Assembly (NCBI GenBank): GCA_020850615.1
Contig: JADZEI010000021.1
Coordinates: forward strand, 166,103 to 230,102
Direction of reading: 5' to 3'
Length of the DNA stretch: 64,000 nt
Source of the DNA: Dehalococcoidia bacterium
GTDB taxonomy: Bacteria > Chloroflexota > Dehalococcoidia > Tepidiformales > Tepidiformaceae
This document shows positions 49,793-59,931 of the stretch, one piece after another; within the stretch, counting starts at the first letter, position 1, and every line of letters starts with the position of its first letter. The notes below the pieces were generated by a model. That model did no database searches, had not been told where the DNA came from, and was given only the letters and a program-made list of their open reading frames with translations. The position numbers and the translations under genes are program-made.

Positions 49793-50788
49793 ATGACGCG
49801 ATTCTTCCACCACTGGCGCAGGGTCCCTCTTGCCGCGCGCATCCTGATGCTGGCGGCGATCGTGACTGCGGGACTCACCGTAGCAGCGGCCGCGCGTGAG
49901 CCCGAGGCTGTCCCTGTGCAGGCCCAGCCGGAAGACACGGCGACCGGCGCCGCGACGGGCACGAGCACCAGCACGGAAGCGCCCACCAGCTCCGTCGCGC
50001 GCGGCGGTGGCGAGCCGATCGTCGAAGCCCACGTCCACGATGAAGAGAGCACCGAAGGCGCCATCCCCGTGCCCTCGGTCGAACCCGCGCCGCCCGAGCA
50101 CGAGTCCCGCTTCCAGGACGGCGGCCGGTTTTCGATGCCGCTCAACGCCTGGACGGCGGTGACCGACCGCTACGGCGCGCCCCGCGGCCCCGGGTACATC
50201 CACGGCGGCATCGACCTCGCACTCGACGACTACCCGAGCTCGCCGGTCTACTCCGCCTGTACCGGGACCGTCTCCACGGCCGACTTCTCGAGCACCTACG
50301 GCTACCACGTCGTCGTGAACTGCGGCGAGGGCTGGACCACGCTCTACGCGCACTTCAGTGAGATCCTCGCCGCGCCGGGGCAGGCCGTGACCGGCGAGAC
50401 CATCCTCGGCGTCTCCGGTTCGACCGGCTACTCGACCGGCGAGCACCTGCACTTCGAGATCATGTGGCAGGGAGCCCGCGTGAACCCCGAGAACTACCTC
50501 GACTTCCACATCCCGCCGGGCACGCCGCTTTCGAACAGCCCGCTCTACATCCCCGGCCGCTCCGCGAGCGGGAGTAGCGGCACCACCGGCGTGACGCCGG
50601 GCACGACCACCGGCACCGCCGAGCCGACGCCCGAACCCGAGGCCACGGCCACGCCGACGAAGGTCCCGCCGACCGCTACGCCCACGGCCACGAGCACCCC
50701 CACGGCCACGCCGACCTTCACGCCGACGCCGACGCCCATGCCGCCGACACCGACGCGCACGCCGACGCCGCGGCCGGTCATCCGGTAG
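49793..50788 (+). CDS. secreted M23-family metallopeptidase with Thr/Pro-rich tail
   Basis: A 331-aa protein with a signal-anchor-like N-terminus (LAARILMLAAIVTAGLTVAAAA). A LysM-free linker is followed by an M23 (LytM) domain: zinc ligands in IHGGIDLALDD and the HLHFEIMWQG motif. M23 enzymes cut peptide cross-links of peptidoglycan. The last 70 residues are a Thr/Pro-repeat tail (PTATPT type) that probably spans or binds the envelope. ATG 49793 is chosen; an upstream TTG is in frame. It ends two bases from the convergent aminopeptidase gene. Confidence 0.88.
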   Translation: MTRFFHHWRRVPLAARILMLAAIVTAGLTVAAAAREPEAVPVQAQPEDTATGAATGTSTSTEAPTSSVARGGGEPIVEAHVHDEESTEGAIPVPSVEPAPPEHESRFQDGGRFSMPLNAWTAVTDRYGAPRGPGYIHGGIDLALDDYPSSPVYSACTGTVSTADFSSTYGYHVVVNCGEGWTTLYAHFSEILAAPGQAVTGETILGVSGSTGYSTGEHLHFEIMWQGARVNPENYLDFHIPPGTPLSNSPLYIPGRSASGSSGTTGVTPGTTTGTAEPTPEPEATATPTKVPPTATPTATSTPTATPTFTPTPTPMPPTPTRTPTPRPVIR

Positions 50789-50789
50789 C

Positions 50790-53324
50790 TCAGGCCGGGC
50801 GGGTCGCCTCGAGCTTTTCCAGGCGGTCCTTCAGCTTCGTGTTCTCCTGGCGCAGCTTCTCGAGGTCGTCGCGCAGCGCTTTCACCTCGTCGTCCGTCTT
50901 CGCGCCCTTGCGCAGGGCGATTGCCGCCTCGCGCGCGGTCCGCACACCGCGGCCGTCGAGCTCCCGCGCAGCCATGGCGTCGAGCGCGCCCGCGTAGGTG
51001 GCATCGTCCACCGCCTTGAGCGCGTTCGCGGCGGCGATGCGCACGCGGAAATCCGGGTCGTGCGTGAGCTGCACGAAGCGGTCGCAGAGGTCCGGCTTGC
51101 GCTGGTCGAACCGCTTCGCGAACTTGCCCAGCGCCGCGACCGCGGTCGTCCGGGCCTGGAACGGCTCGCCGTAGCCGGCCGCGCGCAGCACCGGCGCGAT
51201 GCCGCGCTCGTCGCGCAGCTCGACCAGCCCATCGATGCACCCCACCCGCACGACCTGCCGGAACGACGGCCGGTCGAAGTTCGCGACGATGGCGTCGAAC
51301 GAACCGGGCAGGCGGAGCTTGCCGATGCTGCGGTTCGCCTCGGATTCGACGAACCAGGACTGGTCGCGGCGGGAGAACGGGACGAGCGCGGTCAGCACCA
51401 GCTCGTCGCCTTCGAACGCACCGAGGGCGGCGACCACCGCGCGGCGCGCCTTCGGGTGCCGCACCGCGAGCGAGCGGAGGAGCGCATCGCGGGCGGCCTG
51501 GCCCTGGATCTCGCCGAGCGCCTTCGCGGCGGCCGCCTGCACGCCCCAGAAGCGGTCCTTCATGACGGCGGTTTCGAGCGCGTCGACGGCCTCGGGGCCG
51601 CCCTTCTTGCCCAGCGATTTCGCCGCGAGGATGCGGCCGGTCACGTCGTCGTCGTCGCGGAGCTGCAGCCGCAGTTCCCCGGGCGACTTCTCGAACTCCA
51701 GCTCCTTCAGCACCCAGTGATACGGGTCGAAGCGGCAGAGGTCCGGCTTCGCCGCCAGTGGGAAGACGAACGTGTGCTCCTTTTCGGTGACTTCGACCCG
51801 GAACGCCTGCGGCTTGCCCCGCCCGGTGCGGAAGTCGATCGTGACCGGGACGCGAAAGACCGCGACATCCTTGCCGGTGTCCTGGGACTGCTTCACGGAG
51901 ACGCTCGCGAGCTTCGCATCGTCGTCCCAGGACCAGCTCACCTTGAACTCGGGGTGACCCGGCCGGTAGACCCACTGGTCGAAGAACCACTCGAGGTTGC
52001 GACCCGTCTCGGCTTCGATCGCGTCGACGAGGTCCTGCGTGACGACGTTGCGGTCCTGGTGTTCGCGCACGTAGCGCTGCACCGAACGGAAGAACCCGTC
52101 GTCGCCGAGCACGCCGCGCAGCGTGTGGAGCACCATCGCGCCCTTCTCGTAGAGGTGGCGGTCGAAGATGTCGATCGGTTCGTGGTATACGTTGTTCACG
52201 ATCGAGCGGCGGTAGCGCTCGCCGAGGTAGTCGTCGACCGTCTCGAGCACGTACTGGCTCATCTCGTCGGCGCCGAGCTTGTGCTCATACCAGAGCACCT
52301 CGAAGTAGGTCGCGAAGCTCTCGTTGAGCCACCCGTGCGACCAGTCGCGGCAGGTGAGCAGGTCGCCGAACCACATGTGGGCGAGCTCGTGGCTGACGAG
52401 CGGGTCGCTCGTGAAGTCCCGCGCCGCCTTCGCGTCCATGAGGATGTTCTCCGTCATGGAGGTGGCGCTCGTGTTCTCCATGCCGCCGAAGACGAAGTCC
52501 CGCACCACGACCTGGCTGTACTTGGCCCAGGGGAACGCGGTCCCGGTGATTCGCTCGAACTCGGCGATCATCTCGGGCGTGTTGGCGAAGGTGCGCTCGC
52601 CAGCTTCGACGTCCTTCGGCTCGACGAAGTAGTCGATGGTCAGTCCGTCGCGGCTGGCGTCGATCCGGCTGAACTCGCCCGCCGCGAGGGTGAGCAGGTA
52701 GGTCGCGTGGGGGCGCTCCTGCTTCCAGTGGAACGTCTTCGTGCCGTCCGGGTTCGCCGTTTCCTCGACCAGGGTGCCGTTCGAAAGCGCGAACCAGCTG
52801 CCGGGCACGACGACGCGGAGCTCGCTCGTCTGCTTCTGGTTCGGGTAGTCATAGCAGGGGATCCAGTAGCGCGTGTCCTCGTCCTGGCACTGCGACCAGA
52901 CCTGGACGGGCTTGTCCGGGTAGCCGTCGTCGGGCGCGATGAAGTAGAGCCCGAGCCGGGGCTTCGCCTCGTAGGTGATGGCGACGTCGACCGGCTCGCC
53001 CTTCGCGCGCCCGCTCCCGAGATCGACCCGCACGCGGCGGCCGTCGTTGTCGAACGGCACCGGGCTCCCGCCGGCGGTGACCGCGGAGATGCGCATGTCG
53101 ACAGCGTCGAAGTCGACGAAGCGCGTGCCATCGTTCATAGGCGCGACGGTGTGGGTGGCGGTGCCGCGGACCGTCTTCGCCGGGATGTCGAGCTGCAGGT
53201 CGAGCGCGATGTGCCGGACATCGACCGCGCGATCGCGTGGCCACTTCGGCTGGTCGCCGGGGAGGGCGTGGTCGGGGGTGCGCTGGCCGAATCCGCGTGA
53301 GGAGGAACCGCTCCAGGAAGGCAT
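50790..53324 (-). CDS. M1-family aminopeptidase with HEAT-like repeats
   Basis: An 844-aa zinc aminopeptidase. The substrate motif FGGMENTSATS is near residue 278; zinc motif HELAHMWFGD at about 312 is followed 18 residues later by the Glu in WLNESFATY, the exact canonical spacing. Residues ~560-815 form helical HEAT/PBS-lyase-like repeats (GRILAAKSLGKKGGPEAVDALE and similar units), as in other M1 enzymes of this type, and the last 30 residues are coiled coil. No signal peptide is visible with the ATG at 53324, so it is probably cytoplasmic; an alternative ATG lies at 53360. Confidence 0.92.
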   Translation of the reverse strand: MPSWSGSSSRGFGQRTPDHALPGDQPKWPRDRAVDVRHIALDLQLDIPAKTVRGTATHTVAPMNDGTRFVDFDAVDMRISAVTAGGSPVPFDNDGRRVRVDLGSGRAKGEPVDVAITYEAKPRLGLYFIAPDDGYPDKPVQVWSQCQDEDTRYWIPCYDYPNQKQTSELRVVVPGSWFALSNGTLVEETANPDGTKTFHWKQERPHATYLLTLAAGEFSRIDASRDGLTIDYFVEPKDVEAGERTFANTPEMIAEFERITGTAFPWAKYSQVVVRDFVFGGMENTSATSMTENILMDAKAARDFTSDPLVSHELAHMWFGDLLTCRDWSHGWLNESFATYFEVLWYEHKLGADEMSQYVLETVDDYLGERYRRSIVNNVYHEPIDIFDRHLYEKGAMVLHTLRGVLGDDGFFRSVQRYVREHQDRNVVTQDLVDAIEAETGRNLEWFFDQWVYRPGHPEFKVSWSWDDDAKLASVSVKQSQDTGKDVAVFRVPVTIDFRTGRGKPQAFRVEVTEKEHTFVFPLAAKPDLCRFDPYHWVLKELEFEKSPGELRLQLRDDDDVTGRILAAKSLGKKGGPEAVDALETAVMKDRFWGVQAAAAKALGEIQGQAARDALLRSLAVRHPKARRAVVAALGAFEGDELVLTALVPFSRRDQSWFVESEANRSIGKLRLPGSFDAIVANFDRPSFRQVVRVGCIDGLVELRDERGIAPVLRAAGYGEPFQARTTAVAALGKFAKRFDQRKPDLCDRFVQLTHDPDFRVRIAAANALKAVDDATYAGALDAMAARELDGRGVRTAREAAIALRKGAKTDDEVKALRDDLEKLRQENTKLKDRLEKLEATRPA

Positions 53325-53408
53325 CGGAGGTACGCCTCGGGGGAATAAGTTGCGGGACATACTACCGTACGGGCGGTAAGCGACTATTCGGGTCACGGGT
53401 CGAGAGCG

Positions 53409-53436
53409 GAAGGTCGAACGTCGAAGGCCGGGGGCC
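53409..53436 (+). repeat. heptamer array GAAGGTC, GAACGTC, GAAGGCC, GGGGGCC
   Basis: Four 7-bp units in register in the intergenic space between the M1 aminopeptidase and the methyltransferase gene. The consensus GAAGGYC differs from the other arrays. Confidence 0.65.
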
Positions 53437-53550
53437 GCGGCAACCCACTTTCCACCTTTACGCCTACCGCGCGGTAACTTACGTCGCCTTCGCGGCGTTG
53501 TTCCTCGCAGACGGCCCGCACCGCCGTGCCCCCACCGAGGAGTCCCCCCG

Positions 53551-54156
53551 TTGAACATCTACCACCGCTGGTACTGCCGCTCCGGGCGCTGGAGGCGGCG
53601 CCTGCAGGAGACGATCCTGCCCGGGCTCCTCCGCGACGTTGACCTCGGTGACCACGTCCTCGAAATCGGGCCCGGGCCCGGCGCGGCGACCGAGTGGCTC
53701 TGCGAACGCACCGCGCACGTCACCTCCGTCGAGATCGACCGTCGCCTGGCGGCGCGACTGAAGCAGCGGATGGACGGCTCGAACGTCACCGTCGTCGAAG
53801 CAGACGCGACGGCCATGCCCCTGCCCGACGGCGTGTTCTCCAGCGCGCTGTCGTTCACGATGCTCCACCACGTGCCCTACGAGCGGCAGGATGCGCTGCT
53901 CGCGGAGGCGTTCCGCGTGCTGCGGCCGGGCGGCATGTTCGTCGGCATGGACAGCACGCCGAGCTTCTCCTGGAACGTCGCCCACGTCTTCGACGACCGC
54001 AACCCGGTCGACCCGGGCACCTTCGCCGAGCGGCTCGCCAGCGCCGGCTTCCGCGATCCGAAGGTACGGGTCGCGGACAACGGTGGGTTCGCCTTCCGCG
54101 CGAAGAAGCCGATCGAGTGTCCAGCGAGGCGTAGAACTGAAGGCGTAAAGGCGTAG
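53551..54156 (+). CDS. class I SAM-dependent methyltransferase
   Basis: A 201-aa Rossmann-fold methyltransferase. SAM-binding motif I is VLEIGPGPGAATEWL, then the acidic loop VEIDRRLAARL, EADATAMPLPDGVFSSALSFTMLHHV (motif with post-I acidic residue) and FRVLRPGGMFVGMD. The substrate is unknown. TTG start at 53551 with GAGGAG eight bases upstream. The last residues (ARRRTEGVKA) are encoded within the 8-bp repeat array, so the end of the protein is repeat-derived. It converges on cofE across the large hairpin. Confidence 0.85.
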   Translation: MNIYHRWYCRSGRWRRRLQETILPGLLRDVDLGDHVLEIGPGPGAATEWLCERTAHVTSVEIDRRLAARLKQRMDGSNVTVVEADATAMPLPDGVFSSALSFTMLHHVPYERQDALLAEAFRVLRPGGMFVGMDSTPSFSWNVAHVFDDRNPVDPGTFAERLASAGFRDPKVRVADNGGFAFRAKKPIECPARRRTEGVKA

Positions 54157-54333
54157 AGGCGTAAAGGCGTAGAGTGGCGTCCGCCGCGTTCCGGCGACAT
54201 CGACCCGCTGACAGCGAACACGTCACGAACTCGAGCCCTGCACCGAGGCGTCCGCTGGCTCGCCAGCCTGACACCGCCGCCCCATCGCGGCGGACGCCCC
54301 ACTCTACGCCTCTACGCCTTCACGCCTACGCCT
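54127..54333. repeat. inverted octamer arrays forming a long hairpin between convergent genes
   Basis: Left: AGGCGTAG at 54127, then four units alternating AGGCGTAA/AGGCGTAG at 54141-54172. Right: CTACGCCT x2, TCACGCCT and a partial unit at 54304-54333. The pairing continues inward, since AGTGG plus CGTCCGCCGCG beside the left array matches CGCGGCGGACG plus CCACT beside the right. The stop codons of both convergent genes lie inside the arrays. It can act as a bidirectional terminator. Confidence 0.88.
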
Positions 54334-55084
54334 ACCGAAACAGGTCGCGTTCGCTTTCGCGGAGGACGGTGCGCATGGTGGCCGTGTCGTCGCGCTCCCA
54401 CTGGTGGCCGCGGATGACGGCGACGGGGACCCGGCTGAGGTTGCCCTTCACCAGCTCGGCGGCGCCCGCCAGCTCGTCCGCGGTGCAGATCGCCTGCACG
54501 CGGAACTCGTGGCCGTGCGGGTCCACCTGGCCGATGTAGCTGTAGATCGGCTGGAAGCCGGCAATGCCGATGGCAATGTCGGTTTGGCCCTCCCGCCAGG
54601 GCCGCCCGAATGTATCGGACACGATGACGGCGACGTCGAGACCGGCTGCGGCGAAGCCCTCGCGCAGGCGGCGGGCGCTGCCATCGGGGTCGAGCGGGAG
54701 CAACACCGCGAGGCCGTGGCCGCCCGAGCTCGACTGGTCGACGCCGCTGTTCGCACAGACGAACCCGTGGTGCGTCTCCGTGATCAGCACCGGGCCTACC
54801 TGGCGCACTACCCGCTTCGCCTCCCGCAGGACGAGCTCGATGACGGCGGGCTCCTTCTCCCACTTCTCCGCCCACTGGCGCGCGTACGGCGAGATCTCGA
54901 CATCGTCGAGCTGGACGATGCGCCCTTCCGCCTTCGAGACGATCTTCGAGGTCACGACAACCACGTCGCCGCTTGCAAGCCGGTCGCCGGCGGCCGCCGC
55001 GGCGCCCGCGATGAGCTTGGCGAGGTCCGCACCGGGCGTGATCTCGGGCAGCCCCGGGACACCGAAGATGCTGATGCCCGGCAT
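54332..55084 (-). CDS. cofE: coenzyme F420-0:L-glutamate ligase
   Basis: A 250-aa CofE, adding glutamate to F420-0 using GTP. Recognisable segments are GDVVVVTSKIVSKAEGR, ITETHHGFVCANSGVDQSS, VSDTFGRPWREGQTDIAIG and RDDTATMRTVLRES. It shows that F420 is made in this organism. The ATG overlaps the stop of the hydrolase gene by one base. The stop is inside the repeat array at the 3' end. Other cof/fbi genes are not in the window. Confidence 0.93.
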   Translation of the reverse strand: MPGISIFGVPGLPEITPGADLAKLIAGAAAAAGDRLASGDVVVVTSKIVSKAEGRIVQLDDVEISPYARQWAEKWEKEPAVIELVLREAKRVVRQVGPVLITETHHGFVCANSGVDQSSSGGHGLAVLLPLDPDGSARRLREGFAAAGLDVAVIVSDTFGRPWREGQTDIAIGIAGFQPIYSYIGQVDPHGHEFRVQAICTADELAGAAELVKGNLSRVPVAVIRGHQWERDDTATMRTVLRESERDLFR

Positions 55085-55905
55085 CAGCGGCCCGCCAGGC
55101 GCGCTTCGGCGCTGTCGAGGAAGGCGAGCACGGCCTCGGCGGAGCGCGCGGGCGTGTGCTGCCAGAAGTTGTGGCTGGCGCCTTCGAGCCAGGCCAGCTG
55201 CGCGCGCGGGACCGCCGCGGCGAGCGTGCGCGCGTTCTCCGGCGGGACGAGCCGGTCGGCCGTGCCGTGGAGGACCAGCACCGGCCAGTCGTGCTCGTGG
55301 AGCGACGGGTTCGGGTCCGGCGCGGCGCCCGCGGCTTCGTACTGGAACTGGATGGTGCGCGCCGGCGTGGGGTCGCGCATGGTCTCTTCGAACTCGGCGA
55401 CGAGCACCCCGTCGTTCGCGGCCGCCCACTCGCCGGGGTGGATGATCGGCCAGGTCGCGCGGGCGGAGTCGAGCAGCGGCTTCGTGCGGTCCCAGAAGAG
55501 CGCGGTCTGCAGGTCCTCCGGCGTCGCGGCCGTGCCGTTCGGCGGGCAGAGCAGGCTCAGGGAGCGGAGCTGCGCCCCGCCGTGTTCGCGCACGTACTGC
55601 CGGGCGATGACGGTGCCGAGCGAGCAGCCGAGCAGGTGGAACGACGCCAACCCGAGGTCATCGACGACCGCACGGACATCCGCGGTCATGTCGGACATCG
55701 CCCAGCCCGTCTCCGGCTTGTCGCTGAAGCCGGTGCCGCGGTTGTCGAGCATCACGAGGCAGTAGCGTTTCGCGAGGAGCTCGGGGAACTCGCTCCACCA
55801 GCGGCGGCTGTTCCCGCCGATGCCGTAGAGCATGACGACGGGCGGGCCATCGCCCAGGGTGTCGTACCAGATGGTGCAACCGTTGGTGCTCGTCACCGTG
55901 GGCAT
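55084..55905 (-). CDS. alpha/beta hydrolase
   Basis: A 273-aa alpha/beta hydrolase. The oxyanion region is VVMLYGIGGNSRRW, DNRGTGFSDKP follows the first strand pair, the nucleophile serine lies in GCSLGTVIARQY, and the Asp and His are in GTADRLVPPEN and GASHNFWQ. Substrate unknown. It is coupled to cofE and close to npdG, so a role linked to F420-dependent metabolism is possible but not shown. Confidence 0.85.
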   Translation of the reverse strand: MPTVTSTNGCTIWYDTLGDGPPVVMLYGIGGNSRRWWSEFPELLAKRYCLVMLDNRGTGFSDKPETGWAMSDMTADVRAVVDDLGLASFHLLGCSLGTVIARQYVREHGGAQLRSLSLLCPPNGTAATPEDLQTALFWDRTKPLLDSARATWPIIHPGEWAAANDGVLVAEFEETMRDPTPARTIQFQYEAAGAAPDPNPSLHEHDWPVLVLHGTADRLVPPENARTLAAAVPRAQLAWLEGASHNFWQHTPARSAEAVLAFLDSAEARLAGR

Positions 55906-55920
55906 GGCGCGTCCTCCCGG

Positions 55921-56571
55921 CTAGATGCCGACGACCTTGATGCTCGTCTGCGTCTTGTGCTTGCGGTTCAGGTTAATCAGCAGCGAGGTGATCATCTCGA
56001 CGTAGCGGCTCTGGGAAGCGCCGCCTGCATCGACGCCGCGCACGCCGTCGATCTGGTTCGCGAGGTCGATCACGACCTGCTTTGCCTCCGCGTCCTTGCC
56101 GCAGACGAGGACGTCGCACTCGATCGGGTGGTCGAGCTCCATGAGCTTCTCAGCGCTCATGTTCTGGAAGGCGGAGACGCAGCGGGCGTTGGGGAGCTGC
56201 TCCATCGCTTCCTGGAGGGCGCTCTTGCCGGGCACGTTGAGGGCGACGGCGCCGATGCCCTGCTGGAATTCGAGCGGGGCAACCACGTTGCAAACGATCT
56301 TGCCATCGAGCGCAGCCCCAAGCGCTTCGAGCGTGGGCTGCTGGCCGCTATAAGGGAAGGTGAGGAAGACGACATCGGCGTCGCCGACGACCTCGGCGTT
56401 GTCGCCGCCGGAGACGGTGGCCGCCGGGACGGCTTCGCGGACCTTGGCGGCGCCTTCTTCGCCGCGCTCATGGGAGCGCGAACCGATCGCGACTTCGTGG
56501 CCGGCATGGGCAAAGCGCATGGCGAGTCCGAGACCTTCGGGGCCGGTGCCGCCGACGAACGCAAGCTTCAT
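55921..56571 (-). CDS. npdG: F420H2:NADP+ oxidoreductase
   Basis: A 216-aa NADPH-dependent F420 reductase. The N-terminal nucleotide motif reads FVGGTGPEGLGLAMRFAHAGHEVAIGSR, then FLTFPYSGQQPTLEAL and NVVAPLEFQQGIGAVALNVPGKSA, the pattern of the FNO family. It shuttles hydride between F420H2 and NADP+. AAAGGA lies about 10 bases before the ATG. It is 15 bases upstream of the hydrolase gene and in one unit with cofE. Confidence 0.92.
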   Translation of the reverse strand: MKLAFVGGTGPEGLGLAMRFAHAGHEVAIGSRSHERGEEGAAKVREAVPAATVSGGDNAEVVGDADVVFLTFPYSGQQPTLEALGAALDGKIVCNVVAPLEFQQGIGAVALNVPGKSALQEAMEQLPNARCVSAFQNMSAEKLMELDHPIECDVLVCGKDAEAKQVVIDLANQIDGVRGVDAGGASQSRYVEMITSLLINLNRKHKTQTSIKVVGI

Positions 56572-56795
56572 GGAAATGAGGATCCTTTCAAACACGGCGC
56601 GGCGCCCCGGAGGGCGCTCATGGCGATTCTAGGGGTGGGCCGCGGTGCCGGGTAGTGAACCTGCCGAGCGACGGCCGCGCAGTATGCGGCCACACTGCGC
56701 CCGAGGGCAGCCACTGGCGAAACTACCGGTACGGAACGCGGCGCGAGCTGTATAGGCTCACTTACCAACTTTCAGCCAAGGGGGCCGAAATCGTC

Positions 56796-56804
56796 TGCTA
56801 TACT
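56796..56804 (+). promoter_or_regulatory. extended -10 promoter for ftsH
   Basis: TGC followed by TATACT forms an extended -10 element about 45 bases before the ftsH start. TCGTC (56791-56795) and GACGA (56807-56811) flank it symmetrically, so a repressor could bind over it. A good -35 hexamer is missing, as expected for extended -10 promoters. Confidence 0.6.
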
Positions 56805-56848
56805 CGGACGATAGGCGCCGCGCCCCGGCGGCTCTTGGAGTGTCCCCA

Positions 56849-58873
<2,025 letters not shown>

Positions 58874-58903
58874 GCCCTGGACTCTCGCAATTCGTTGACC
58901 GTA

Positions 58904-58938
58904 GGGGACAGTCCTTCCTAGACTGGAAGACTGTCCCC
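58904..58938 (+). promoter_or_regulatory. hairpin in the ftsH-rplU gap (possible L21 leader or terminator)
   Basis: GGGGACAGTC-(C)-TTCC pairs with GGAAGACTGTCCCC around a six-base loop; one base is bulged. It ends 23 bases before the rplU ATG, close enough to influence translation. No T-run follows, so a leader structure recognised by ribosomal protein L21, or a weak terminator of ftsH, are both possible. Confidence 0.6.
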
Positions 58939-58961
58939 AACGGGTTTCTTGGAGTTTCGGA

Positions 58962-59273
58962 ATGGAAGCGATTGTACGCGCCGACGGGCGTCAGATGCGC
59001 CTGATCGAGGGCCAGGAATTCGAGGTGGGCCGCCTCGCCGGCGAAGTCGGCGACACGGTGACCTTCGATGTCCTGATGGTGCTGGACGGCGCCGATGTAG
59101 TAGTGGGCAGCCCCGTGGTGGCGGGCGCGCAGGTGACCGCGCGCATCGCGCAGCACGGCCGGGCGCCCAAGATCCGGTTCATGAAGTACAAGAACAAGGT
59201 GCGGTACCGCCGCACGTTCGGTCATCGGCAGTCGGTCAGCCGCCTGGTGGTGGAATCGATCACGAAAGCGTAG
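58962..59273 (+). CDS. rplU: 50S ribosomal protein L21
   Basis: A 103-aa L21. Features are EAIVRADGRQMRLIEGQEFEVGRL, PVVAGAQVTARIAQHGRAPKIRFMKYKNKVRYRRTFGHRQS, and a C-terminal basic tail. rpmA follows 108 bases on, the usual order rplU-rpmA. The gap between them contains a possible promoter-like TACACT. Confidence 0.95.
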   Translation: MEAIVRADGRQMRLIEGQEFEVGRLAGEVGDTVTFDVLMVLDGADVVVGSPVVAGAQVTARIAQHGRAPKIRFMKYKNKVRYRRTFGHRQSVSRLVVESITKA

Positions 59274-59381
59274 GCGCTGGTATACCGCCGCGATGGCGGA
59301 GCCCGCTACACTGGACGAACAGGCACGGTGCGCCGGGCCAGGAACCTCGCCGGCAGGGAGCCGGTCCCAGGAGAGCCAGCT

Positions 59382-59654
59382 ATGGCACACAAGAAAGGCG
59401 TCAGCAGCTCGAAGAACGGCCGCGATAGCAATGCGCAGCGGCTGGGGGTGAAGCACTTCGACGGGGAAGTGGTGAAGCCGGGCTCGATCATCATCCGCCA
59501 GCACGGCACCCGCTTCCACCCCGGTGAGAACGTCGGCCTCGGGCGGGACTACACCATCTATTCGCTGATCGACGGCCAGGTGAAGTTCGAACCCTTCGCC
59601 AAGGGCCGCCGCAAGAAGGTCAGCGTCTACGCCGCCGTGGCGGCAGGCGCCTGA
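59382..59654 (+). CDS. rpmA: 50S ribosomal protein L27
   Basis: A 90-aa L27 with the invariant start [20 protein letters not shown], whose N-terminal tail reaches the peptidyl-transferase centre, and then [24 protein letters not shown]. There is no N-terminal extension needing cleavage, unlike in Firmicutes. AGGAGAG precedes the ATG. rpmE follows after 16 bases. Confidence 0.97.
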   Translation: MAHKKGVSSSKNGRDSNAQRLGVKHFDGEVVKPGSIIIRQHGTRFHPGENVGLGRDYTIYSLIDGQVKFEPFAKGRRKKVSVYAAVAAGA

Positions 59655-59670
59655 GGGTAAGGAGACACCG

Positions 59671-59871
59671 GTGAAGCAGGGCATTCACCCGAAGTACGAA
59701 GCAGCCACCATCCACTGCACCTGCGGCGCGGAAGTGAAGACCCGCTCCACTCGCCAGTCCATGCACCTGGATGTCTGCAGCGTCTGCCACCCGTTCTACA
59801 CGGGCGAACAGCGCATCGTCGACACCGCCGGGCGCGTCGAGCGGTTCAACCGCCGCTACGCGCGGAAGTAG
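59671..59871 (+). CDS. rpmE: 50S ribosomal protein L31, zinc-binding (C+) type
   Basis: A 66-aa L31. The zinc-type cysteines are in HCTCG and [29 protein letters not shown] is a family hallmark. GTG start with AGGAGAC upstream. It is the last gene before the strong terminator. Confidence 0.95.
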   Translation: MKQGIHPKYEAATIHCTCGAEVKTRSTRQSMHLDVCSVCHPFYTGEQRIVDTAGRVERFNRRYARK

Positions 59872-59891
59872 CCAGGTCCGGAACGAAGACC

Positions 59892-59918
59892 ACGGGGCGC
59901 CAGCTGGCGCCCCGTTTT
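59892..59918 (+). terminator. intrinsic terminator, 12-bp perfect stem plus TTTT
   Basis: ACGGGGCGCCAG is followed directly by its own reverse complement, then TTTT, giving a strong Rho-independent terminator 20 bases after rpmE. The next gene starts only 14 bases beyond it, so that gene needs its own promoter or read-through. Confidence 0.92.
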
Positions 59919-59931
59919 GCATAGAGGTGGC

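Noticed and set aside
50560..50788. Period-6 Thr/Pro-encoding repeat at the end of the M23 gene
   Set aside because: Codon-level repeat explained by the low-complexity protein tail, not a DNA element like the heptamer arrays.
59279..59286. Second GGTATACC palindrome, between rplU and rpmA
   Set aside because: Same 8-mer as at 24704, but two copies in 64 kb without shared context may be chance; not called as an operator.
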